Shown: in pieces, positions 46,168 through 55,938 of the stretch | Layout of the letters: each line of letters opens with the position of its first letter | How positions within the stretch are numbered: the stretch's first letter is position 1 | NCBI GenBank assembly: GCA_026982415.1 | Contig: JALSHE010000001.1 | Coordinates: 1 to 64,000, forward strand | Source of the DNA: Robiginitomaculum sp. | GTDB lineage: Bacteria > Pseudomonadota > Alphaproteobacteria > Caulobacterales > Maricaulaceae | Reading direction: 5' to 3' | DNA length: 64,000 bases | The notes under the pieces: generated by a model | What the model saw: the letters and a program-made list of their open reading frames with translations, nothing else | Told to the model about the DNA's origin: nothing | Databases searched by the model: none | Program-made: the position numbers and the translations under genes

Positions 46168-49100
46168 ATGCTCAACTGGGAAGCTCTGGATAATAACAAA
46201 TTTGCAGATGAAAACACTCTGGCGGCAGGGCTGGTGGCTTTGACACGTCTAGATGCGCCAGAACAACGCCGAATCAATGATAATGCTGTCGCTATGGTCA
46301 AAAGGGCGCGCAAAATGGCCACTCAAAAGGGAATGATGGAAAGTTTCCTCGAACAATTTGGCCTTTCCAATAAAGAGGGGCTGGCTTTGATGTGTTTGGC
46401 CGAATCGCTCTTGCGGGTACCGGACGGCGAGACGGCGGACAAGCTAATCGCCGAGAAAATTTCTTCTGGCGATTGGGGGGAACATAAAGGCCAGTCAGAT
46501 AGTTGGTTGGTCAATGCCTCGACTTGGGGGCTGATGCTGACGGGTGCCGTTGTCAATGTCGACAAAACCATGCGCAATAATCCGGCCAAGTTCATGAAAT
46601 CCCTGACACGTAGGGCAGGGGAGCCAGTGATCCGTGCCGCCATGATGCAAGCCATGCGCATTATGGGTGAGCAATTTGTAGTTGGCGGTACGATAGAGGC
46701 GGCTATGGACAAAGCCAAGACGTTGGAATTGGATAAAAAGCCTGCAATCTGCTCATTTGATATGCTGGGCGAGGGCGCACGCACTTCGCGGGATGCGGAC
46801 AAGTATTTTAAGGCCTATTGGGACGCAATTATTGCCCTCGGTAAGGCGCAAGACACCAATATTCCACCCGAAAAAAAGCACGGAATATCGGTCAAATTAT
46901 CCGCCTTGCATCCGCGCTATGAAGCGGCCAAAGAAGCGCGTCTTTGGGGTGAACTTTACCCTAAGATAAAAGTGCTCGCCGTAGAAGCCGCCGCTGCTAA
47001 TCTCAATTTTACCATAGATGCAGAAGAAGCTGACCGACTTACTATGTCTTTGAAATTACTAGATAGATTAGCAAATGAAGAAGAGTTAGGCGATTGGACA
47101 GGGCTGGGTTTGGCCATACAGGCTTACCAAAAACGCTGTGTAGATGTGGTGGCCAAACTGGCCGATCTCGCACGCAATTGCTGTGGCGGCAAAGGGCGGC
47201 GTTTAATGGTGCGTTTGGTCAAGGGGGCTTATTGGGATACGGAGATAAAACACAGCCAGGTCGAAGGTCATCCAGACTTCCCAGTATGGACACGAAAACC
47301 AACCACGGATTTGTCATATTTGGCTTGTGCGCGGGGTCTTTTGGACGCGGGGCGCTGGATATACTCCCAATTCGCCACCCACAATGCCAACACGGTTGCA
47401 GCCATCGAGGAAATGGCGGCGGGCGGTGGTCATTACGAGTTCCAACGCCTGCACGGTATGGGCGAGGCTTTGTATGCGGCGGTTTATGACGGCCCGGAAC
47501 ACCCGCATCCGTGCCGGGTATATGCACCCGTTGGCGCCCATGAGGATTTGCTGCCATATTTGGTCAGAAGGCTCTTGGAAAACGGTGCCAACACCTCATT
47601 TGTCCACTCGTTTTTAGACGAAAATGTGCCTCCGGAACAGGTGGCGAAGTCGCCGTTTTCTAATACATCCCCCGTCCGTCATGATAAAATTCCGGCACCC
47701 ATAGATATTTATGGTTCAAGCCGGAAAAATGCACGCGGTATTGACCTTAGCCAAGCCAAAAACCGCGCAGATTTGGAGCAAAGGGCTGCAAGCCTTAAAA
47801 AAATAGCCGCCGGGCCAATTATCGCTGGAAAATCCAACACAAAAGGCGGTGACCCCGTTGATGCGCCGCATAATGGCGCGATTATTGGCTCTTTTAGGGT
47901 GTCGAGTGATGCAGACATAGAAAAAGCGTTCACATCCGCCAAATCTGCCTATCCGGCATGGGACAAACTCGGCGGTAGCAAGCGCGCCGAGATTTTGAAC
48001 AAAATAGCCGATTCTCTGGAGGAAAAGACCGAGTATTTCACAGCCTTGATGGCGCTGGAAGCGGGTAAATGCTTTCTGGACGGTGTCACAGAAGTACGTG
48101 AAGCGGTGGACTTCTTGCGTTATTATGCCGTAGAGGCTAAACGCACATTCGGCACCCCGAAAAAGCTTCCTGGGCCAGCCGGGGAGACCAACCATTTTGC
48201 TCTGCGCGGACGGGGTGTATTCGTGTGTATTAGCCCGTGGAACTTCCCGCTGGCCATATTCACCGGACAAATCGCGGCGGCTTTGGCGGCTGGCAATACC
48301 GTTTTGGCCAAGCCCGCCGAGCAAACCCCATTAGTAGCTTTTGCGGCGGTGGAACTCTTCCAAAAAGCTGGCCTTCCTAAGGATGTTCTGCACTTTCTGC
48401 CCGGCTCCGGCGCGAAAATTGGTGCGGCACTCACCGCCCACCAAGATGTGGCGGGTGTGTGCTTCACAGGCTCTACAGAAGTTGCGAAAATCATCAACAG
48501 AACCTTGGCCGCTAAAGACGGCCCTATCCCCGTCCTTATCGCAGAAACGGGTGGGCTTAACGGCATGTTTGTCGATACCAGCGCCCTGAAAGAGCAAGTA
48601 GTCGACGATGCGGTCGCATCCGCGTTTAATGCCGCCGGACAGCGCTGTTCGGCGCTGCGCGTGTTGTTTCTCCCGGTTGAGACGGCGGATAGCTTTATTG
48701 AATGCTTGAAAGGGGCCATGGGTGAACTGGAGATCGGAGACCCGGCGCTGGCGACCACAGATGTGGGGCCGGTGATCGACGAAGACGCTCGTGCAGGCCT
48801 CGTAGCCCATATTGAACGGATGAAGCGGGAAGAGAAAATCTTGCGAGTCTGTGATTTTCCCAAAAATGGTTCCTTCGTGCCGCCCACATTGGTGGAGATC
48901 AGCTCCCTAGACGCCCTGACCAAAGAAGAATTTGGCCCCATCCTGCACGTGCTGCGTTACCGCCACAAAGACTTGCCGAAAATCGCGGCTGAATTTGCCG
49001 CCAAAGGCTACGGGCTTACATTGGGCGTGCATTCGCGCATTGATAGTTTTGCCGAAAAAATTGCTGACCTCGTCCCGGCAGGCAATCTCTATATCAACCG

Positions 49101-49272
49101 CACCATAATCGGCGCGGTGGTTGGCGTGCAACCCTTTGGCGGCGTTGGTTTGTCGGGTACAGGCCCCAAGGCAGGCGGCCCGCACTATCTGCCAAGGTTT
49201 GCCTCGGAACGCACAATAACCAACAATATTTCGGCACAAGGCGGTGATCCGGCTCTCTTGAATTTAGATTAG
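46168..49272 (+). CDS. putA: Bifunctional proline dehydrogenase / P5C dehydrogenase PutA
   Basis: PutA oxidises proline to glutamate in two steps. The 1,034-residue protein has an FAD-binding proline dehydrogenase barrel (about 150-440; GISVKLSALHPRYEAAK, LMVRLVKGAYWDTEIK, FATHNANTVAA, EFQRLHGMGEAL). The aldehyde dehydrogenase half (about 560-1000) has CISPWNFPLAIFTGQ, GFTG-type CFTGSTEVAK, catalytic Glu in AETGGLNGMFV and catalytic Cys in AGQRCSALRV. It lacks the N-terminal ribbon-helix-helix repressor domain of enterobacterial PutA, so another regulator must act. AGGAGGG precedes the ATG. Confidence 0.96.
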   Translation: MLNWEALDNNKFADENTLAAGLVALTRLDAPEQRRINDNAVAMVKRARKMATQKGMMESFLEQFGLSNKEGLALMCLAESLLRVPDGETADKLIAEKISSGDWGEHKGQSDSWLVNASTWGLMLTGAVVNVDKTMRNNPAKFMKSLTRRAGEPVIRAAMMQAMRIMGEQFVVGGTIEAAMDKAKTLELDKKPAICSFDMLGEGARTSRDADKYFKAYWDAIIALGKAQDTNIPPEKKHGISVKLSALHPRYEAAKEARLWGELYPKIKVLAVEAAAANLNFTIDAEEADRLTMSLKLLDRLANEEELGDWTGLGLAIQAYQKRCVDVVAKLADLARNCCGGKGRRLMVRLVKGAYWDTEIKHSQVEGHPDFPVWTRKPTTDLSYLACARGLLDAGRWIYSQFATHNANTVAAIEEMAAGGGHYEFQRLHGMGEALYAAVYDGPEHPHPCRVYAPVGAHEDLLPYLVRRLLENGANTSFVHSFLDENVPPEQVAKSPFSNTSPVRHDKIPAPIDIYGSSRKNARGIDLSQAKNRADLEQRAASLKKIAAGPIIAGKSNTKGGDPVDAPHNGAIIGSFRVSSDADIEKAFTSAKSAYPAWDKLGGSKRAEILNKIADSLEEKTEYFTALMALEAGKCFLDGVTEVREAVDFLRYYAVEAKRTFGTPKKLPGPAGETNHFALRGRGVFVCISPWNFPLAIFTGQIAAALAAGNTVLAKPAEQTPLVAFAAVELFQKAGLPKDVLHFLPGSGAKIGAALTAHQDVAGVCFTGSTEVAKIINRTLAAKDGPIPVLIAETGGLNGMFVDTSALKEQVVDDAVASAFNAAGQRCSALRVLFLPVETADSFIECLKGAMGELEIGDPALATTDVGPVIDEDARAGLVAHIERMKREEKILRVCDFPKNGSFVPPTLVEISSLDALTKEEFGPILHVLRYRHKDLPKIAAEFAAKGYGLTLGVHSRIDSFAEKIADLVPAGNLYINRTIIGAVVGVQPFGGVGLSGTGPKAGGPHYLPRFASERTITNNISAQGGDPALLNLD

Positions 49273-49370
49273 GACGTAGACCCATATGTGAAAAATGTAC
49301 TATGTAGTGAAAAGTCAATTGGGATTAGGCAGTATATGGACTGTCGCAAAATGCAAATGAGGAGAATACG

Positions 49371-50930
49371 GTGAATGGTGCAGAGGCTTTAATTCAGGTA
49401 TTGAGTGATAGCGGGGTCGAGGTTTGTTTTGCTAATCCGGGCACTTCCGAAATGCATATGGTGGCAGCCATTGATGGCCAGCCTAAGATGCGCGCCGTGT
49501 TGGGTTTGTTCGAAGGGGTAGTGACGGGTGCGGCTGATGGTTATGGGCGCATGGCGGATAAACCTGCGGCGACTTTGTTGCATTTGGGGGCTGGTCTAGG
49601 CAATGGCTTGGCCAATTTGCACAATGCGCGGCGGGCGTTTTCGCCTGTGGTCAATATTGTCGGTGACCATGCGACCTATCATTTACCTTTCGATGCACCG
49701 TTGACTTCCGATATTGCGGGCGTTGCCGCGCCCATGTCGAATTGGGTTGGGACATCTACATCACCGGACGATTTAGCCAAGAAAGGCGCGCTGGCCATAG
49801 AGGCGGCCATGGTCTATCCAGGGCAAGTGGCTACGTTAATCGCACCCGCTAACCATGCTTGGGACGATTGCAAGAAACCCGCCAAGCCTGCGAAGCTCTC
49901 CAAGCCGAAACCTGTCACCAAGGCCGCCCTTGCCAAAGCTGTTCGGGCTATGAATAAGTCCGGCAAGACGGCTTTGTTTTTGGGTAATAGAGCTTTACGC
50001 GAAGATGCGTTGGTGCAGGCCGGGCGCATCGCCGCCGCTACCGGGTGCCGTTTGCTGTGCGAAACATTCCAGACCCGTTTGCAGCGCGGTGCCGGGCGGG
50101 TGGCGCTGGAACGCCTACCGTATTTCGGCGAAATGGCGGCGGATTATATCAAAGATTTTGATCGCATTATATTTGTCGGAGCCAAGCCGCCAGTGTCGTT
50201 CTTTGCTTATCCTGACAAACCAAGTTTTATCCCGGCAGAGCATACGGAACTTGTCATTCTCGCTGATGTCCACCGGGACGCAGAAGACGCCTTGACCCGT
50301 TTGGCAAATGCGCTGGACGCACCGAAAGAACCCGCCAATGTCCAAGCGCCAATGCTTATGCCAATAGAGCCGGGACGGCTCACCGCCGCTGGTGTCGGGA
50401 CTGTCGTTGCGAAACTGATGCCTGAAAATGCGATTGTTTCTGACGAAGCCGCCACCGCCGGGTTGGCGCTATTTCCGTTGACGGCAGGTGCGGCAAAACA
50501 TGATTGGCTCAACCTAACGGGTGGTTCGATCGGCCAGGGGCTTCCGGTTGGTGTTGGCGCGGCTATTGCTTGCCCAGACCGTAAGGTCATGTGTTTGCAA
50601 GCTGACGGCAGTGCCATGTACACCGTACAAGCACTGTGGACCATGGCGCGGGAAAATCTTGATGTGACCACGGTTATTCTCAATAATTCCAGCTATGCCA
50701 TTCTCAATATTGAACTGGCGCGGGTCGGGGTGAGCAATCCGGGGCCTAAGGCTTTGTCTATGCTCGACCTATCCAACCCGACTATTGACTGGGTCAAATT
50801 ATCAGAAGGCCAAGGCGTACCAGCCGTGCGGGCTGATACGGCTGAGGATTTCCACAAGGCTCTTAAGGATGCGCTCGCTCATAAAGGCCCGCGCTTGGTC
50901 GAAGCCATTATCCCCAGCCCGGGCGGTTAA
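49371..50930 (+). CDS. TPP-dependent enzyme annotated as acetolactate-synthase-like
   Basis: The 519-residue thiamine-diphosphate enzyme has the activating Glu region FANPGTSEMHMVAAIDG... LGLFEGVVTGAADGYGRMADKPA. The TPP/Mg site is LQADGSAMYTVQALWTMARENLDVTTVILNNSSYAI (GDG replaced by ADG). It belongs to the benzoylformate-decarboxylase / acetolactate-synthase superfamily, but is shorter than true IlvB and has no regulatory subunit beside it. The start is GTG with GAGGAG upstream. It ends 4 bp before an FMN 2-hydroxyacid dehydrogenase, a pairing like mdlB/mdlC of mandelate breakdown. Real substrate is unknown. Confidence 0.82.
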   Translation: MNGAEALIQVLSDSGVEVCFANPGTSEMHMVAAIDGQPKMRAVLGLFEGVVTGAADGYGRMADKPAATLLHLGAGLGNGLANLHNARRAFSPVVNIVGDHATYHLPFDAPLTSDIAGVAAPMSNWVGTSTSPDDLAKKGALAIEAAMVYPGQVATLIAPANHAWDDCKKPAKPAKLSKPKPVTKAALAKAVRAMNKSGKTALFLGNRALREDALVQAGRIAAATGCRLLCETFQTRLQRGAGRVALERLPYFGEMAADYIKDFDRIIFVGAKPPVSFFAYPDKPSFIPAEHTELVILADVHRDAEDALTRLANALDAPKEPANVQAPMLMPIEPGRLTAAGVGTVVAKLMPENAIVSDEAATAGLALFPLTAGAAKHDWLNLTGGSIGQGLPVGVGAAIACPDRKVMCLQADGSAMYTVQALWTMARENLDVTTVILNNSSYAILNIELARVGVSNPGPKALSMLDLSNPTIDWVKLSEGQGVPAVRADTAEDFHKALKDALAHKGPRLVEAIIPSPGG

Positions 50931-50934
50931 GAGT

Positions 50935-52071
50935 ATGAACCTCGCCCCAGCATCAACCAGCGACTATCGGCGGCTGGCGGAAAAACGCCTGCCGCGTAAT
51001 TTGTTCGACTATATTGATGGCGGCGCCTACAGTGAAACCACTCTGAAAGCCAATGTTGATGATTTTGAAAAAATTGTTATGAAACAACGGGTTATGCGAG
51101 ATGTTTCGAGCATTAACACCAAAGTCGAACAGTTCGGTGACACATTTGCTTTGCCCTTGGCATTAGCCCCCATAGGGCTGGCGGGCATGATGGCGCGGCG
51201 CGCTGAAGTGCAGGCGGTTCGGGCGGCAGAGAAAGCCGGGATACCGTTTTGTCTCTCGACCGTGTCTATATGCTCACTCGAAGAAGTCGCTGCCGCCGCG
51301 ACCAAACCGTTCTGGTTCCAGCTTTATATGATGCGCGACCGTGGTTATGTGAAAGACCTGTTGGGACGCGCCAAAGCCGCCGGGTGCAAGACGTTAGTGT
51401 TTACGGTTGACTTGGCAGTTGTTGGCGCACGCTACCGCGATGTACGCAACGGCATGGCGGGCGGGCTTTCCCGAGTGGGCAAATTTCGTGCTGCGTTAGA
51501 ATACCCCAAACATCCTGGCTGGCTCTTGGATGTGGCCGTTAAAGGCAAGCCGCACACTTTTGGAAATCTGTCAGCATTGGTGCCAAGTGCAAAGTCTTTA
51601 TCCGATTTCAAGGCGTGGATTGATGCACAATTCGATCCGTCTTGTACGTGGAAAGATATAGAATGGCTCCGGTCTATCTGGGACGGAAATTTGATTATTA
51701 AGGGTATCTTAAATACTGAAGATGCGAAAGCGGCAGTGGCTGCTGGCGCAGACGGCATAGTCGTATCCAATCACGGCGGACGGCAATTGGACGGCGTGTC
51801 TTCGACCATTAAAATGACGCCGCGCATTCGAGATGCCGTCGGCGACAAGACCACCATCATTATGGACGGCGGTGTGCGCAGCGGTCAGGACATTGTCAAA
51901 GCACTGGCCAATGGCGCACATTCGGTCATGATCGGGCGGCCTTGGGTATGGGCGTTGGCGGCGCGGGGCGAAGCTGGACTGGATGCGCTGTTGCGAACTT
52001 TCAAAGCCGAAATGGACGTCAGTATGGCGCTCACCGGTGCGCCTACTTTAGCCGATATTTCGGATGATTGA
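50935..52071 (+). CDS. FMN-dependent alpha-hydroxy-acid dehydrogenase (LldD/MdlB-like)
   Basis: The 378-residue TIM-barrel flavoenzyme oxidises 2-hydroxyacids to 2-oxoacids. It has LPRNLFDYIDGGAYSETTL, LALAPIGLAGMMARRAEVQAVRAAEKAGIPFCLST, and FQLYMMRDRGYVKDLLGRAKAAG. The catalytic His is in VVSNHGGRQLDGV and the FMN phosphate site is MDGGVRSGQDIVKALANGAHSVMIGRP. The track ORF starts inside the upstream gene; ATG 50935, 4 bp after its stop, is the correct start. Co-expression with the TPP enzyme suggests a two-step route hydroxyacid to oxoacid to aldehyde. Confidence 0.9.
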   Translation: MNLAPASTSDYRRLAEKRLPRNLFDYIDGGAYSETTLKANVDDFEKIVMKQRVMRDVSSINTKVEQFGDTFALPLALAPIGLAGMMARRAEVQAVRAAEKAGIPFCLSTVSICSLEEVAAAATKPFWFQLYMMRDRGYVKDLLGRAKAAGCKTLVFTVDLAVVGARYRDVRNGMAGGLSRVGKFRAALEYPKHPGWLLDVAVKGKPHTFGNLSALVPSAKSLSDFKAWIDAQFDPSCTWKDIEWLRSIWDGNLIIKGILNTEDAKAAVAAGADGIVVSNHGGRQLDGVSSTIKMTPRIRDAVGDKTTIIMDGGVRSGQDIVKALANGAHSVMIGRPWVWALAARGEAGLDALLRTFKAEMDVSMALTGAPTLADISDD

Positions 52072-52078
52072 AAACGCG

Positions 52079-52771
52079 TTAGGCTTTATTTTGGGCTTTC
52101 CAATTATTGGTTTTGATGATTTTATAGCCAATATAAATCAGAGTTAGTCCGACCAATTCTGTTACATACAATACATTGACATGACCCATGCGGGTGAAAG
52201 TGCCGCCTATGCCGGGAAGTAGACCACCAAAGGCGATGAAGATATTGCCTTTGAAACGGGCTTGATGATCGGCTTTGGCATAGTAGCGGATTGCCGAATA
52301 TATTGCTCCGCCGACCAAGAAGATGAGAGCGTAAATATTAATAGGGATCGAGAACAACCTGACCCATTTCCATTCAAACACCTTGCCCGTTAATTTGCCC
52401 GCAAAATCGTCTGGAATAACGATAGGGGAGAGCATAACGCAAACCCCGGCGCCTATGATAAGCGTGACAAATAATATGGTTGTGATGTTTGCGAATTTGC
52501 GGTTCATCAATAAATAGACCGAACCTTGTGCGAGCGGGAACCCGCCCAAAAGCGCACCGACAATATACCAAGCTTTGGTGTTTATCTGGCTCCAACCAAA
52601 CAAAACATTGATGCTTTCGGTCAAGGTTCCTAGGCCAAAAGCGACGACGCCGAGCGTCCACCATAGCAAATAAGTTGTCTTTGTGCGACGGTAATGGGCG
52701 AAGATTTCACGGAAGAAAAATGCGGAGAAAATCGTTGTGATAATCGGGATATATTCAATATAATGGGTCAT
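52079..52771 (-). CDS. Unknown seven-helix membrane protein
   Basis: The 230-residue product has about seven hydrophobic helices. The first two are IPIITTIFSAFFFREIFAHY and LLWWTLGVVAFGLGTLTESINVLFGW, and the last is VLYVTELVGLTLIYIGYKIIK. Conserved-looking features are the TESINVLFGW segment, EWKWVRLFSIPINIYALIFLVGG and GGLLPGIGGTFTRMG. No enzyme or transporter signature is recognised. It is convergent with the hydroxyacid dehydrogenase gene (7 bp apart) and stands alone on its strand. Confidence 0.7.
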   Translation of the reverse strand: MTHYIEYIPIITTIFSAFFFREIFAHYRRTKTTYLLWWTLGVVAFGLGTLTESINVLFGWSQINTKAWYIVGALLGGFPLAQGSVYLLMNRKFANITTILFVTLIIGAGVCVMLSPIVIPDDFAGKLTGKVFEWKWVRLFSIPINIYALIFLVGGAIYSAIRYYAKADHQARFKGNIFIAFGGLLPGIGGTFTRMGHVNVLYVTELVGLTLIYIGYKIIKTNNWKAQNKA

Positions 52772-52919
52772 TGCGCTGGCTCTTTGTTGTTAGAATTCGT
52801 TGGTTTTAGAATTGATATAATTCTAAACACCGAACGCCTCTTACAGCATTGGCCTGCACGCACAATCATTAAATGATATAAAAACTATGTCATTTCGTCG
52901 CAGTCTCTTTGTTCCTTTC

Positions 52920-54578
52920 TTAACGCTCAAATTTCATGAATTTTAGCTTCCGAGGAATATCGGCATCATCACCCAAGCGGCGTTTTTTGTCTTCTATGTA
53001 ATCAGAGAAACCGCCTTCGAACCATTCCACATGGCTATTGCCTTCATAGGCGAGGATGTGGGTACAGATACGGTCGAGGAAAAATCTATCATGAGAGATG
53101 ATAACCGCGCAGCCTGCGAAATGCTCTAGGGCATCTTCGAGGGCGGACAGGGTTTCCATATCCAGATCATTGGTCGGCTCATCGAGCAAAAGCAAGTTAG
53201 ACGGCTTGGTCAGCATTTTAGCCAAATGGACGCGGTTCCGTTCCCCGCCCGATAGCTTGCCGACGTTTTTTTGCTGATCCGTGCCTTTGAAATTGAACGT
53301 GCCAACATAAGCGCGGCTGTTCATTTCGCGCTGGCCAAGGTCGAGGACTTCACTGCCGCCCGTAATTTCTTCCCAGACATTGTTTTTAGGGTCAAGCGCA
53401 TCGCGGCTTTGGTCAACATAACCAAGCACCACGGTTTCGCCGACTTTGAACGTACCGGCGTCCGGGTCTTCTGCGCCTGTGATCATTTTGAACAGAGTGG
53501 TTTTACCGGCACCATTGGGGCCAATTATACCGACAATTCCGCCGGGCGGTAGGCGGAAAGAAAGGTCTTTAATCAAGAGCTTATCGCCAAAACCTTTACT
53601 AACATTATCAGCTTCGACCACAACATTACCGAGCCTTGGCCCCAGCGGAATACGCATTTCTGCGGTTGTCACCTTTTCAGCCTCGGCGCTGTCACGCAAT
53701 TTTTCAAAAGCCGATATACGGGCTTTGGATTTGGCTTGGCGGGCTTTGGGGTTCGAACGTATCCAGTCCAGTTCGCGCTTTAGGGCGCGTTCTTTGGCAT
53801 CACCCTCGCGGCCCTCTTGCTGCATACGCTTGTGCTTGGCGGCTGCCCAAGAGGAGTAATTGCCTTCGTGGGGCAGGCCGCGTCCCCGGTCGATTTCCAA
53901 TGTCCATGAGGTGATGTTATCGAGGAAATACCTATCATGGGTGATGAGAATAATCGCGCCTTTATAATTCTTTAGGTAATTCTCAAGCCAGGCCACGGTC
54001 TCCGCGTCCAAATGGTTGGTCGGCTCGTCCATCAAAAGCATGTCCGGCTTGGACAAGAGCAGTTGGCAAATGGCGACCCGCCGCGCTTCACCGCCTGAAA
54101 GGTTTTTAACATCCCAATCTTTTGGTGGACAGCCAAGTGCCTGCATGGCCATTTCAATTTTGCTATCAATGTCCCACGCGTCATTATTGTCCACATGTTC
54201 TTGGAGCGCGGTCATTTCTTCCATCAATTCGTCGGTATATTCTTCGGCCATTTTCATGGCGACGGCGTTATATTTGTCAAAGATGATTTTGTCTTCACAG
54301 CCAAGAATGACATTACCCCAAACGTCTTTGCTCTCGTCGAGGCGTGGTTCTTGGGGCAGATAGCCGATTTTAGTGCCCTCTGCCGCCCAATGTTCGCCGG
54401 TGACATCTTGGTCGACACCCGCCATGATTTTCAGCAAAGTAGATTTACCAGAGCCATTAATGCCGACCATGCCGATTTTAGCATCTGGATAGAAAGACAA
54501 ATGGATATTGTCGAGAACGGTTTTATTGCCAAATTTTTTGGACAAACCCTGCATGTGATAAATATATTGACGTGCCAC
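52920..54578 (-). CDS. ettA: Energy-dependent translational throttle protein EttA (ABC-F)
   Basis: EttA binds the ribosomal E site and gates elongation according to ATP/ADP level. The 552-residue soluble protein has two ABC domains. The first has GMVGINGSGKSTLLK, LSGGEARRVAICQLLLSKPDMLLMDEPTNHLD. The second has GIIGPNGAGKTTLFK and LSGGERNRVHLAKMLTKPSNLLLLDEPTNDLD. Between them lies the charged linker with WIRSNPKARQAKSKARISAFEKL. Length matches E. coli EttA. Confidence 0.96.
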   Translation of the reverse strand: MARQYIYHMQGLSKKFGNKTVLDNIHLSFYPDAKIGMVGINGSGKSTLLKIMAGVDQDVTGEHWAAEGTKIGYLPQEPRLDESKDVWGNVILGCEDKIIFDKYNAVAMKMAEEYTDELMEEMTALQEHVDNNDAWDIDSKIEMAMQALGCPPKDWDVKNLSGGEARRVAICQLLLSKPDMLLMDEPTNHLDAETVAWLENYLKNYKGAIILITHDRYFLDNITSWTLEIDRGRGLPHEGNYSSWAAAKHKRMQQEGREGDAKERALKRELDWIRSNPKARQAKSKARISAFEKLRDSAEAEKVTTAEMRIPLGPRLGNVVVEADNVSKGFGDKLLIKDLSFRLPPGGIVGIIGPNGAGKTTLFKMITGAEDPDAGTFKVGETVVLGYVDQSRDALDPKNNVWEEITGGSEVLDLGQREMNSRAYVGTFNFKGTDQQKNVGKLSGGERNRVHLAKMLTKPSNLLLLDEPTNDLDMETLSALEDALEHFAGCAVIISHDRFFLDRICTHILAYEGNSHVEWFEGGFSDYIEDKKRRLGDDADIPRKLKFMKFER

Positions 54579-54693
54579 GGAAGGCTCCTATGTGGTAAAT
54601 TGAAATTTGCGCCTATATGGCGCGGGATGGTTTTGTTTGCAAGTAGGTTTGCGACTTCATATTATTCTAGCATAGATGAGCATGGACAAGTTA

Positions 54694-55365
54694 TTACGGT
54701 TTTAATGTGACGGCTGTTGGCTCTGTGTGTGCCATCAAAATCATGGCGGCGGTTGCAAACAGGAGTAGCCCCATAATTATGTTGAGCACGACGGCTGAAC
54801 GTCCGTGTGACATCAGGCGGTTGAGGGCGCTGCCAGCGACAGCCCATGTTGAAGCTGAGGTTACCCCCATCATTAAAAACGTACCGCATATGAGCAAAGT
54901 TCTGAGCTTGAAATCATCGGAAATGCCTACATATGCGCCTGCTGCTGCCAAGGCCATGATTAAACCTTTCGGGTTAACCCACTGAAAGAGAACGGCTTCG
55001 TAGAACCGAAACGGTCGCGACCTTTGTTTTTGCTCTGGTTTATCGTTTGTCGAGGACGTGGTTTTTTGCTTATGCGCCAAAGCCGCTTTGAAAAACTTCA
55101 CCCCCAGCCAAGCTAGCCAGGCCGCGCCTGCGACTTTCACAAAGGTAAGTAGCCACGGAAATGTCTCGATCACGACGCCCATGCCTAACAGTGCGGCCAA
55201 CATGACCAAGTTAAAACCAAACGCGACCCCCATAATGTGAGGTGTGGTTTTTCGAAAGCCAAACAAGGCTCCCGATGACATCAACATAAAATTATTAGGC
55301 CCCGGTGTAAACGCAGACGTAAAGGCAAATGCCACAAAGGCGGCAAACAGTGTCCAGTCAATCAT
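54694..55365 (-). CDS. LysE/RhtB-family translocator
   Basis: The 223-residue protein with about six helices starts LFAAFVAFAFTSAFTPGPNNFMLMSSGALFGFRKTTPHIMGVAFGF, the classic TPGPNN motif of LysE-type amino-acid exporters. LTFVKVAGAAWLAWLGVKFFKAAL follows. A charged loop (KQKTTSSTNDKPEQKQRSRP) and FQWVNPKGLIMALAAAGAY are also typical. Substrate is unknown. The TerB-like gene upstream ends 20 bp before it. Confidence 0.88.
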   Translation of the reverse strand: MIDWTLFAAFVAFAFTSAFTPGPNNFMLMSSGALFGFRKTTPHIMGVAFGFNLVMLAALLGMGVVIETFPWLLTFVKVAGAAWLAWLGVKFFKAALAHKQKTTSSTNDKPEQKQRSRPFRFYEAVLFQWVNPKGLIMALAAAGAYVGISDDFKLRTLLICGTFLMMGVTSASTWAVAGSALNRLMSHGRSAVVLNIIMGLLLFATAAMILMAHTEPTAVTLKP

Positions 55366-55385
55366 ATTTTGTAGGAGGGCATGTG

Positions 55386-55799
55386 TTATTGTTTTCCGAT
55401 CACTTTGAACGGTGGGCGTTCATAACCCCACAATAATGCGGCGGATTTTATCAAATCTGATTCGTCCACATGATATTCTTTATCAGATATAGAAATCGCC
55501 AGCATTGCATCATACATAGCTTCGATCACCATATCATCGTCTTTGAATTGGTTGAGCATAGTCAGAACATATGTGTTCTTACGCGCACTTTTCATGCGTT
55601 TGAGTAAAGTGGCTTCATTGTCATGGAACCAGTCAATTATTTCCCCGGAATTCATCCCATGCTCGTGTTCCAAAAGGTCTAGCAAGCCTTCGGCTTGCAC
55701 GACGAATTCCGAAAGCTCGGGATCACGGACGACATTGTCAATAATCACCGTTAATGCTAGGGGCGTCAAAATATTATCTATACTATATTGGTTTGGCAT
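55386..55799 (-). CDS. TerB-like small cytosolic protein
   Basis: This 137-residue acidic, all-helical protein has no signal peptide. The pattern LALTVIIDNVVRDPELSEFVVQAEGLLDLL and near the end AMLAISISDKEYHVDESDLIKSAALLWGY recalls the helical TerB/tellurite-resistance fold, with its acidic DGxxxxxE-like segments. No ter genes surround it, so a role in tellurite resistance is not implied. It probably shares a transcript with the LysE gene. Confidence 0.5.
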   Translation of the reverse strand: MPNQYSIDNILTPLALTVIIDNVVRDPELSEFVVQAEGLLDLLEHEHGMNSGEIIDWFHDNEATLLKRMKSARKNTYVLTMLNQFKDDDMVIEAMYDAMLAISISDKEYHVDESDLIKSAALLWGYERPPFKVIGKQ

Positions 55800-55938
55800 A
55801 ACATATTCTCGAAAAGGCCTGTTCTCTCAATTGCCAAACTCGTATTCGTTTAAGTATGGGCGTTAGTTGATTATAAATTGCTCAAGTACCGAAAATCAAG
55901 CTATAGCTTGCCTAACGACATAAAAATATGGAGAAAAA

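Noticed and set aside
55386-55799. Tellurite-resistance operon
   Set aside because: Only one TerB-like fold candidate is present; no terA, terC, terD or terZ genes are in the window.
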